Part shown: positions 1 to 7,033 of the stretch, in pieces
How positions within the stretch are numbered: the first letter of the stretch is position 1
How the letters are laid out: the number at the start of each line of letters is the position of its first letter
NCBI GenBank assembly: GCA_965370805.1
Contig: CBDUVZ010000006.1
Location: forward strand, 1 to 51,951
Length of the DNA stretch: 51,951 bases
Source of the DNA: CBDUVZ01 sp965370805
GTDB lineage: Bacteria; Hydrothermota; Tepidihabitantia; Tepidihabitantales; Tepidihabitantaceae
Direction: 5' to 3'
Position numbers and translations under genes: made by a program
Notes under the pieces: generated by a model
What the model was told of the DNA's origin: nothing
The model's input: only the letters and a program-made list of their open reading frames with translations
Databases searched by the model: none

Positions 1-103
1 GGCGTTGAAGATACGGTAGTGAAAATCATTTGTTTAGCTCCCTCCCAGGAGCACAGACAGATAATACCAAACCCTCCGGCGATTGTCAATCAGAAATCCA
101 TCC

Positions 104-132
104 TTGACATCCCGAACCGGTTCGGATAGAAC
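104..132 (+). promoter_or_regulatory. Promoter of the histidine kinase operon
   Basis: TTGACA (104-109) and TAGAAC (127-132) are separated by 17 bp. The start codon at 141 lies only 8 nt past the -10 box, so transcription would begin at or next to the ATG and the mRNA would be leaderless or nearly so. No Shine-Dalgarno precedes the ATG, which fits. Confidence 0.7.
112..125. promoter_or_regulatory. Palindromic operator candidate inside the promoter spacer
   Basis: CCGAACCGGTTCGG is a perfect 14-bp palindrome lying between the -35 and -10 boxes. A dimeric regulator bound here would contact the promoter on the polymerase face. Which regulator binds is unknown; autoregulation by the downstream signalling genes is possible, but the receiver protein has no DNA-binding domain. 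Confidence 0.5.
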
Positions 133-140
133 TGGTAGCG

Positions 141-2978
141 ATGGCGAACAGCAGCAGGCACGGCACCAGAGGGAGACTGCTGGAGAGCATCCATGAACAG
201 TTGGCCGATGCTGCGGATCTGTCCCTCGTCCTGCTGAGTGCCGACGGACTTCGGAGTTTCACGGCCAACGGTTCCGGCTCGTTCGAATCGTTCCTCTCCG
301 AGGTCTGCATGTGTCCCTGGAGCAATCCCGATGCATTCGTAGACCTGTTCAGACAGGAGCCAAAAGCGTTGCAGGGGTATCTGGTCACGCTGAAGCGGTT
401 TGCCGACGACTTGGCGCACAAGGCGAACTCGGGCGTATGGAAGCCCCAGGTCTTTGTGAGTCCGCTCGGGGTTCTGCAGTTCCTCGCGCCCTTGGCTAGG
501 CTGGAGGAGAAATCCGACGGGACGTTTGACAAACATCTCGTGGCCTTTCTGCTTGGCGGCTCGGTCTGGATTGAAAGCCAGAACCCCAGTCTCTCCTACG
601 TAGACCTGCAGTTGAACCGATTCCAGAAGGCACAGGGGTTCAGACTGACCGGCTCCCGGCGACACCGATTGACTTTCAGCATCCTCGGTTCACCAATCTG
701 GCCGAATGAGAAAACCTTCCTGAGAACGGCCAAGCACCTGCGCCTGGCGTTCAATGGAATGCTCAGGACGTATATCGAGTCAACCAAAGGACTGCCCCGC
801 GACTTCGAATACCGAACCGCAGCAATCGAGCTGTATCGGTCTGTCGAACGCATGGACGCTGCTTATGTCGCAGGGCTGAACGAAGTACTGAAGTTTACCC
901 CCGGTTGCCAGGCAGCACTGCTGGTAACCAGGCACCCAATCACCAAGACCGGATTCACCCTGCTCAAGGAAAGGGACAAGGAAGAGGACCCAGGGTTTTT
1001 GCACAAACCCGAGGATTTCGACGCCTTCGTCTCTGCTGAGCACTTCTCTGAGATCCCGGACCACTTGCGCAAGTATGTCACGCCTGGCTTCGAGGTGGTC
1101 ATGGACCGCCAATTCCCCATCTGCTCCAGGTCTTGCCCAGGCCCATCCGAGCTTGACGGCCTGCTCTGGCTGCTCAGGGATGCGCGACCGCGCTTCGGGC
1201 GACGAGTTGTTTCACGCAAAGAAGAAACGCAGATTGAGTCATTTCTCCGTTCTTGCCAAGTGGCCCTGGTGCTGCGTCCTGACCAGATTCGACTCACCGA
1301 GCTACATGCCTACCAGCGGGACCTTGCCCACCGGCGACATCTGCTGAGGCAGCGGATGGTGGATTCAGCTTTCAGCTTGGATGTAGAGATGCTGGAAGTC
1401 TTGCAGAGCGTGAAGGATATCGTTGGCTTCAGGTCCGGTGCCTATCACCGCGCCCTTCTCTACCGAGACCCGCCATGCACCGAAGTAGAGGCCGACACAA
1501 TGGGCAAGGCTGGACGTATTGAACCATTGACGCCGGAGGTCCTCGAAAGGCTGTTCCAGCGTCGGCAAGCGCTTGTACCTCTTGAGGGGAGTACCGCTCT
1601 CCTCCCGGTAATCCACGGCAACCGGACCCTCGGCTACGCCCGGCTCGAGTTCTCCTCCACTGAGGAAATGAAGAAGTCGTTGCCGATAGCTGCCGAGTTC
1701 GCGTGCCTGCTCGCGGCCCGCGTGCCGTACCACCGTACGTACGAGTGCATTAACGACATTATCAATGACATGCGGAAACTCGCTGCCGACGAGGCAACTG
1801 AAGGAAACACCTTCAACAGCATAGCGGGCCGGATAGCACTGCTTCTGGGCGAGGATGGGTGCTCCATCTGGCTGTTCGACTCGGCCAAGGACAAGTTCCA
1901 ACGCATCGGCGGAGCCGGTCTGAAGATGCCCGCGAGGTCATACCCTCGGAAGGCGAAGTCTGGCGTGGCGTATACCCTTGACGCCGGAGAACTCCAGCCA
2001 GCACGCTTCGAGCTAAAAGATGATAGTGTCCTTCCTGCCACGGTTCACGAGGCACTGCTCAAGCAGGGTTTTATGCGGGGCGTAGGACTTGCGTCAAGCG
2101 TCAGCCAGATTACGGTCGTGGTGGTGGTGTGGAGCAAGTCCAAAGAAGGTGGGTTCACCAAGGAGGATGTCAGCCTGCTGCGCCTGCCGGTGTACATCTT
2201 GGCCCAAGTGCAGAGCCTGCGCACCATGTTCCTCGAGTCCGACAAACTGAGAGACCAAACTCTGTGCGACCTCGGACACGAACTCAAGAGCCCGGTGGGC
2301 GGCGTGTTCAACGCCATCGAGTACGCCCGGAACTTCGGGTATCCGGTCGGAGAGAGGCGGCACATGCTCGAAGCTGTATCTCATCTCGCTCAGTACCTGA
2401 CTTTCCTTATTGAGAACCTCACTCTCTTCGAGCGGATTCAGGAACCGGAATACAAGCTCCCAACAAGCGGGTCCAGGACCTCCTGTAGTCTGTTCGGCGA
2501 CATCGTGGACAAGGCCGGCCAGGCCCTGCGGGCGTTCACCCTCCCCCAAGGCATGAGTATCGTCCCCCACATCGACTCAGGGAGGGATTTCCCTACCAGT
2601 CTACTACTCACCGGGCTCGAGCAGAACGTCATCACAAGCATCCTCTTCAATCTGCTCTCCAATGCTGTCAAGTTCGCCGCCCGCGCCAAGAACAAGACAA
2701 TCACGGTTATCGGTCAGTCAGACCGGAACTACTTCTACCTGAAGATACGGGACTACGGCATCGGCGTGCCCGAGGGTGAAGAAGAGCATATATTCGAGAA
2801 GGGCGAGCGCGGTGCAAACGCCGAGCAGGGCATCCCACCGACCGGTTCCGGTTTCGGCCTGTATATCAGCCGGCGACTCGCCGAGCTTCTCGGAGGTTCA
2901 CTGGATATCAGCTCTCCGCGCGAGCCCACTGAGTTCACCCTGAAGTTGCCGAGGGTATTCGGCACACGGCCTCACTAG
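141..2978 (+). CDS. Cytoplasmic GAF-containing sensor histidine kinase
   Basis: A 945-residue protein without a signal peptide or clear membrane segment. The C-terminal third is a histidine kinase: H-box GHELKSPVGG with His713, N-box NLLSNA with Asn841, G1 box DYGIG starting at Asp871, and G2 box GSGFGL at 902-907. Residues of about 415-525 and 545-680 look GAF-like and would be the sensory part. Roughly the first 400 residues match nothing I recognise. The gene starts a tight run with a receiver protein 11 nt downstream and a membrane protein overlapping that. The large soluble sensory region suggests an internal signal, but the ligand is unknown. The start is fixed by the promoter 8 nt upstream. 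Confidence 0.85.
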   Translation: MANSSRHGTRGRLLESIHEQLADAADLSLVLLSADGLRSFTANGSGSFESFLSEVCMCPWSNPDAFVDLFRQEPKALQGYLVTLKRFADDLAHKANSGVWKPQVFVSPLGVLQFLAPLARLEEKSDGTFDKHLVAFLLGGSVWIESQNPSLSYVDLQLNRFQKAQGFRLTGSRRHRLTFSILGSPIWPNEKTFLRTAKHLRLAFNGMLRTYIESTKGLPRDFEYRTAAIELYRSVERMDAAYVAGLNEVLKFTPGCQAALLVTRHPITKTGFTLLKERDKEEDPGFLHKPEDFDAFVSAEHFSEIPDHLRKYVTPGFEVVMDRQFPICSRSCPGPSELDGLLWLLRDARPRFGRRVVSRKEETQIESFLRSCQVALVLRPDQIRLTELHAYQRDLAHRRHLLRQRMVDSAFSLDVEMLEVLQSVKDIVGFRSGAYHRALLYRDPPCTEVEADTMGKAGRIEPLTPEVLERLFQRRQALVPLEGSTALLPVIHGNRTLGYARLEFSSTEEMKKSLPIAAEFACLLAARVPYHRTYECINDIINDMRKLAADEATEGNTFNSIAGRIALLLGEDGCSIWLFDSAKDKFQRIGGAGLKMPARSYPRKAKSGVAYTLDAGELQPARFELKDDSVLPATVHEALLKQGFMRGVGLASSVSQITVVVVVWSKSKEGGFTKEDVSLLRLPVYILAQVQSLRTMFLESDKLRDQTLCDLGHELKSPVGGVFNAIEYARNFGYPVGERRHMLEAVSHLAQYLTFLIENLTLFERIQEPEYKLPTSGSRTSCSLFGDIVDKAGQALRAFTLPQGMSIVPHIDSGRDFPTSLLLTGLEQNVITSILFNLLSNAVKFAARAKNKTITVIGQSDRNYFYLKIRDYGIGVPEGEEEHIFEKGERGANAEQGIPPTGSGFGLYISRRLAELLGGSLDISSPREPTEFTLKLPRVFGTRPH

Positions 2979-2989
2979 AAGGAGCAGAA

Positions 2990-3487
2990 ATGGACGACAT
3001 ACATGTCCTCTGGATTGACGACGAGCTTGTCACTACTCTGCGCTATTTGCTCAAGGACCTGCAAAGACGGGGGTTCCGTTTCCAACAGGCCCTGTCCATC
3101 GCGGAGTGCGTGAAGATACTGGAAGACTACAAGAAGAGCGGCACCAGGCCGGACGTGGTGCTGCTTGACGCTATCATGCCTTACGACGAAGAAGGCATCA
3201 AGGCCTTATCATCGCTGGGTGTGCGGATGGAGTCCGACACAGGAGAACGGCTGCTGGACAATGCTCGAAGGGTCGGGCTCTTCCTGCTCCGGGCAATCAG
3301 CGTTGTGCTCCCCGACGTACCTGTGCTCGTGTTCTCGAATCTGTCCGAGAACACCGAGATCGGCGCTGCCGTCATGACCGAATTCAGGAGCAACCGACAA
3401 GTCAAGGCCGTCCTGCCCAAACCCCAGCGGGCTGAGGACGTCGCCGAGGCAATCCATAGCGCGATAGAACCGCGGAGAGGGTCATGA
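2990..3487 (+). CDS. Stand-alone response regulator receiver protein
   Basis: 165 residues with the receiver fold landmarks: acidic pair Asp10-Asp11, phospho-acceptor Asp60 in VVLLDAIMP, Ser116 after the fourth strand and Lys144 in VLPKPQ. There is no output domain. An insertion of about 20 residues between the phospho-acceptor and the next helix makes it longer than the usual 120. A strong AAGGAG precedes the ATG. Eleven nt after the kinase stop and overlapping the next gene by ATGA, it is the obvious phosphorylation partner of the upstream kinase. Output is probably by protein-protein contact, perhaps with the membrane protein that follows. Confidence 0.82.
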   Translation: MDDIHVLWIDDELVTTLRYLLKDLQRRGFRFQQALSIAECVKILEDYKKSGTRPDVVLLDAIMPYDEEGIKALSSLGVRMESDTGERLLDNARRVGLFLLRAISVVLPDVPVLVFSNLSENTEIGAAVMTEFRSNRQVKAVLPKPQRAEDVAEAIHSAIEPRRGS

Positions 3488-4167
3488 CCTCCGGGCTTCT
3501 TTTTGCTGCCCTAGATTCCATGCACGTCAGCGTCGACACACCGGCCGTTGTGGTGAAAACCATGGAAGAAGCCGTGTCTATCCCCAACTACTTGGCCTTC
3601 ATAACCATCATAGTAGCGGTTGTCGGTGTGCTTATGGCAGTATTCGGCATCGGGTCCACGTATCTCTCGGCCAAGTTGAGTAGCACACTCCGGGAGGGGC
3701 AGAAGAAAGTCGAGGAAGCGCAGGATGCCACAGTCAAGGAGCAGGCCATAATACGAGCCTACGGCGCGTCCATTCGCCAGACTGCCGGGGCTTTCTTCCC
3801 CTCCGGGCATTTCATCAGCCAGCACGTACGGACCCTCCTAACACAAGAGGAGTTGGACAAATGCCCGTGCGGCGAGACCTTGGCCCTGCTTGAGGACCGG
3901 CTCTCTCGGGCCTTCCTTGCCAACGCGGAATTCGGTCAGTCCGTTCAGCAGCTCTACGTTGGCAAACGCGACGAATTCATCGTAGCCGTCGGCTACCTGA
4001 CCCAGTACCCGAGTTCGTTTGTTGAGACAATCCTGATCGAACGACGCGACATGGAAAAAGAGAAGCCCGAGAAGGACGGCGAGGTCATCCAGGTACTCAC
4101 CCAAGCCATCTTGGAAGTCGAGAGAGCCTTGAAGATGCGGACCGACCCTTGCCCCCATGAAGATTGA
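3484..4167 (+). CDS. Membrane-anchored coiled-coil protein, third gene of the kinase module
   Basis: 227 residues, unrecognised. One strong membrane helix at about residues 36-58 (rich in Ile, Val and Gly) is followed by a charged helical stretch (about 65-95) likely to form a coiled coil, then a soluble C-terminal part. The start codon overlaps the receiver stop (ATGA), so translation is coupled. The context suggests it is an effector or localisation partner of the kinase/receiver pair, but nothing in the sequence shows an enzymatic activity. Confidence 0.75.
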   Translation: MTSGLLFAALDSMHVSVDTPAVVVKTMEEAVSIPNYLAFITIIVAVVGVLMAVFGIGSTYLSAKLSSTLREGQKKVEEAQDATVKEQAIIRAYGASIRQTAGAFFPSGHFISQHVRTLLTQEELDKCPCGETLALLEDRLSRAFLANAEFGQSVQQLYVGKRDEFIVAVGYLTQYPSSFVETILIERRDMEKEKPEKDGEVIQVLTQAILEVERALKMRTDPCPHED

Positions 4168-4208
4168 CAAGCAAGCCGATTGGAGCGTAGCGGAAACGGA
4201 GCCGAATC

Positions 4209-4385
4209 ATGCCAGATGACGATTCCGACAAGCCCGAGTCCAAGCCGGACCCGGGTCAGTCGCCGGACAAGCCGAACCCTGACGTCCATCCGCCTGCCTA
4301 TGACATCGTGACTGAGGGCTGGGAATCGGATAAGACGGTGTTCCGTGCGCGTGACAAGAAGAGCATCAAGAAGGACCAGAAGTAG
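4209..4385 (+). CDS. Small acidic/lysine-rich protein of unknown function
   Basis: A 58-codon frame from ATG 4209 to TAG 4383-4385. The N-terminal half is rich in Asp, Pro and Lys and probably disordered. The C-terminal half (around AYDIVTEGWESDKTVFRA) looks folded. A weak GGAG lies about 8 nt upstream of the ATG. It sits 41 nt after the membrane protein in the same direction and may belong to that operon. No family recognised. Confidence 0.45.
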   Translation: MPDDDSDKPESKPDPGQSPDKPNPDVHPPAYDIVTEGWESDKTVFRARDKKSIKKDQK

Positions 4386-4484
4386 CCTGCGAACCGACCG
4401 CCAGGAACCCGGTAACCCGCTGTCTGCCGCGTTCGACCGAAACCGAACCGAGAAGGTCCTGAAAGCATCAGGAAAGGCGCTTGT

Positions 4485-4826
4485 ATGGTTGAAAGCACAA
4501 TTGCCGAAGTAATCGAGTTCTTCAGGGCAGAACTCAAAGCCAGCGGCATCCACGTGGATAAGCTTGTCCTCTTCGGGTCTCATGCGTCCGGACAACCGGA
4601 TGAGAACAGCGACATTGACATTGCCGTGGTCTCGCGCGACTTTGAGAATCAGGATATCTTCGGCCGGGTGCAGTTGCTGAAGCAGGCGGTCATGGCGACA
4701 ATCGGCAGGTTCGTTGTGCCCCTTGACGTCGTCTCGCTGACGCCCGGGGAGCTCGACAGCCGTTCTTCTCCGGTGGCAAGCTTCGCGCGCGAAGGGAAGG
4801 TCATCACCGGGCTTTCCGGAGACTAG
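4485..4826 (+). CDS. Minimal nucleotidyltransferase (MNT-type)
   Basis: 113 residues with the polymerase-beta-like motif GSHASG followed by SDIDIAVV, which supplies two of the metal-binding aspartates. This is the size and pattern of minimal nucleotidyltransferases that usually pair with a HEPN protein, where MNT acts as antitoxin by AMPylating the HEPN toxin. No HEPN gene is adjacent, so this copy may be orphaned or act on another target. A purine-rich AGGAAAGG lies 7 nt before the ATG. The 99 nt gap from the small ORF leaves its operon membership open. Confidence 0.75.
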   Translation: MVESTIAEVIEFFRAELKASGIHVDKLVLFGSHASGQPDENSDIDIAVVSRDFENQDIFGRVQLLKQAVMATIGRFVVPLDVVSLTPGELDSRSSPVASFAREGKVITGLSGD

Positions 4827-4949
4827 GCTGCCGTCCGTTCGATTTCAGATTGGAGATTGCGGAACCCGTTTGTTGAACTGACTCGGGAACGGGAACCTGC
4901 TTGTACTGTCTGTGTTTGTTGCTTCAGGCCGGAAGGGATTCGACGCGCC

Positions 4950-5327
4950 TCACTGCTCTTCGTCCGAACCCGATTGGTGGATTCGAATTCGCCCGGTTTC
5001 TACAATCCACAACTTCCGGTCCAGCGGCACCTTTTCGACCACCCGGAGTAACTGCCGAATCAGCCCCTCCAGCAGCGTAAGGCTCGGGTTCTGAGGCAAA
5101 CGGATAACAGCGATACCGCCGACCTGGTCCGGGGGGAAACGCAAGACGTTGGCGAAGTCGAGGTCAAGTGTCACCAGGCAGCGCTGCTCGCGTGCGCAGG
5201 CGGTGAAGAGGTCCTGGTCCGAACTTCCTTGAAGGTCCTGCTCTACTACGGTCCGGGCTTCGTGCCCGCTCGTACGGAAAAGCTGCTGGGTCCTGGCCCC
5301 GAAGTTCTCGTCAAGCTTGAATCTCAC
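4950..5327 (-). CDS. DUF5615-type PIN-like toxin
   Basis: 125 residues. The N-terminus MRFKLDENFG, the central VTLDLDFANVLRFPP and the downstream GIAVIRLP are the hallmarks of the DUF5615/PIN-like family; the aspartates of LDE and TLDLDF are the likely metal ligands of a ribonuclease. The start overlaps the stop of the DUF433 gene by ATGA, the usual arrangement of this toxin-antitoxin pair with the antitoxin first. Toxin activity is inferred from family and pairing. Confidence 0.85.
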   Translation of the reverse strand: MRFKLDENFGARTQQLFRTSGHEARTVVEQDLQGSSDQDLFTACAREQRCLVTLDLDFANVLRFPPDQVGGIAVIRLPQNPSLTLLEGLIRQLLRVVEKVPLDRKLWIVETGRIRIHQSGSDEEQ

Positions 5328-5557
5328 CCGGCGGTGACCTCGACGTATCGCTCCCGGGACATCTCGGCTCCGTAGGCAATCGCCGCCCGGATGTCTTCTT
5401 CTGTCAACTGGGAGTACTCTGCGAGAATCTCTTTGGTGCTCGTCCCACCGGCCATCAAGTCAAGCAGCAATGACACCCAGATTCTGGTGCCGCGAATGCA
5501 CGGCTTGCCGAAGCAGACACCCGGGTCTACGGAGATGCGTTTGAGTAGCGGGTTCAT
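5324..5557 (-). CDS. DUF433 antitoxin
   Basis: 77 residues with the DUF433 pattern: ISVDPGVCFGKPCIRGTRI followed by a helix containing LTEEDIRAAIAY. These VapB45-like proteins carry a helix-turn-helix and normally partner a DUF5615 nuclease, exactly as here. GAGGAGG stands about 11 nt before the ATG and a good promoter lies about 55 nt upstream. The pair is probably autoregulated, but I cannot pick out an operator. Confidence 0.87.
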   Translation of the reverse strand: MNPLLKRISVDPGVCFGKPCIRGTRIWVSLLLDLMAGGTSTKEILAEYSQLTEEDIRAAIAYGAEMSRERYVEVTAG

Positions 5558-5612
5558 CTGTGTCTTTCCTCCTCAAAGCCTCTGTTGGCCAATATCCTGA
5601 TCATCACGGTTC

Positions 5613-5641
5613 AGGATAGACCAAAGCCAGGCCAAAGTCAA
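5613..5641 (-). promoter_or_regulatory. Promoter of the DUF433-DUF5615 pair
   Basis: On the minus strand TTGACT (5641-5636) and TATCCT (5618-5613) are 17 bp apart, upstream of the GAGGAGG site of the DUF433 gene. It gives a conventional leader of about 50 nt. Confidence 0.65.
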
Positions 5642-5689
5642 AGGCGGAACGACAGCCACCAGCGGACCAGAGCCGCCGTTCGGTTTCAG

Positions 5690-6150
5690 ATTGCAGACCA
5701 TTGGAATGTCGAATTCCGAATGTCGAGTGTCGAATGAAGGAGAGTTCCGAATTGCGAATGTCGATTTCTGAGTCTGCCCTCCGCATTCTGCGCTTCCATC
5801 CTCATCCGTGTCTATCCGTGTTGTGCCCTCCGAGAGCACTTTCCGCTCGTTCACTCGCTCCAATCATCCGTGGTTATTTCCTCTTCGTGTCCTCCGCGCT
5901 TGAGATTGCCGCAGTCGCTTCGCTCCTTCGCAATGACAGCGGGGTCTGCGGTTTTGCCTTTTGCACTTTGCCTTTTGACTTGTCCTCTGTGTCCATCTGT
6001 GGTTGTTTCCTCTTCGTGTTCCCTCGGCTCCGCTCGGGACAAGCCTTGGTGCCTTGGTGTTTACTCCGCTCCGCATTGGTCATTGGGATTTGGACCTTGG
6101 TCATTTCCTGACTTGGCGAACTTGGCGGCCTTGGCGGTTATTCCTCTTTC
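5690..6150. repeat. Non-coding mosaic of short repeated words
   Basis: This stretch between the toxin-antitoxin promoter and the lipoprotein gene contains no convincing gene. It is a patchwork of short words also found elsewhere in the window: GAATGTCGA-like (5705-5765), TCCGTGTCTATCCGTG (about 5803-5821), TTCCTCTTCGTGT (5878 and 6007), a 33-bp word at 5905-5937 identical to the complement of 47807-47839, GCCTTTTGC/TTTGCC words (5955-5980), CCTTGGTGCCTTGGTG (about 6043-6059) and CTTGGCGAACTTGGCGG (about 6113-6129). Each word is itself internally repetitive. The order of words differs between loci. Confidence 0.75.
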
Positions 6151-6199
6151 GGGTTGTGCTGCGGCTTGACATTCGCCCCGATAGCGGCAATCATTGGCC

Positions 6200-7027
6200 A
6201 TGATTCGTTATGCATGTTGCCGGAGTGCGGTTGTGCTGGTTGTTCTGATTCTGCTGAGTGCCGGGTGTCGGGGGACCGGGGTTGTCGTGCCGCCGCGGGC
6301 CGAGGCGGACCTGATGGTGGTCGATTCCCTGCTGCTGTCCGGTCCGGCGGTGAGTATCTGCCGGGATGGCGACGGGTTGCTTGTTCTGGAGAGTTCGGGA
6401 GCGCGGTTGCTGGAGCTGGATTCGCAGCTCGTCGTGGTCGAGACGATTCCGCTTTCCGAGCGGGTGGTTGCGCCGCGGGGCATCGCTGCGGACCGGTTCT
6501 ACGTGTACGTCCATGACGACCGGGTGTTGTACCGGATGCTGAAGAGTGAGTTGGTGCTGACAAGCTGGCTGAACAATACGCGGGTGGCCGGGCTGGCCGG
6601 TTATTCTACGGGCGAGATGCTGATCAGCGACGAGGAGCGGAAGGTCATCTGGTACAAGACGCTGTTCGGCGGCAGTCGGGTTTTCCTCGGGGTCGGGGAG
6701 GTTCGTCAGCCCGGGCCGGTGGTCGCTCTCGGGGACGGACTCTATTGCGTGCTCAGCGCCCGGTCGATGCTGGTCTTTTTCAACCAGGCCGGAATCAGGA
6801 CCAGGGCGATTCAGTTGGCGGGCGAGTATGACCTGCTTGCCGCGGCCGATTCGAGCCGGTTGCTGCTGGGCCGGCGCGGGCAGCCGGAGGTGGTGCTGGT
6901 GAAGGGCGGGGTCCGGGTGAGGTTCGGCCTGGACCGGAGTCCGGAGGTCGCGGCGATGGCGGTGCTGTCGGACCGGCTGGTGGTTCTCGACCGGGGCAGC
7001 AGGATACTCACCTACCGCCTGCCGTAG
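6200..7027 (+). CDS. Predicted beta-propeller-like lipoprotein
   Basis: 275 residues from ATG 6200 (a TTG at 6194 is the alternative). The signal peptide ends in the lipobox LLSAGC with the acylated Cys23, so the protein is a lipoprotein. The rest consists of short beta-rich segments (for example ISICRDGDGLLVLESSG-like and LVVLDRGSRILTY) that resemble irregular propeller blades. It is followed after 6 nt by the 1046-residue outer membrane protein, and the two are probably co-translated. Function unknown; an accessory lipoprotein of the barrel is a reasonable inference. Confidence 0.75.
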   Translation: MIRYACCRSAVVLVVLILLSAGCRGTGVVVPPRAEADLMVVDSLLLSGPAVSICRDGDGLLVLESSGARLLELDSQLVVVETIPLSERVVAPRGIAADRFYVYVHDDRVLYRMLKSELVLTSWLNNTRVAGLAGYSTGEMLISDEERKVIWYKTLFGGSRVFLGVGEVRQPGPVVALGDGLYCVLSARSMLVFFNQAGIRTRAIQLAGEYDLLAAADSSRLLLGRRGQPEVVLVKGGVRVRFGLDRSPEVAAMAVLSDRLVVLDRGSRILTYRLP

Positions 7028-7033
7028 CCGGCG

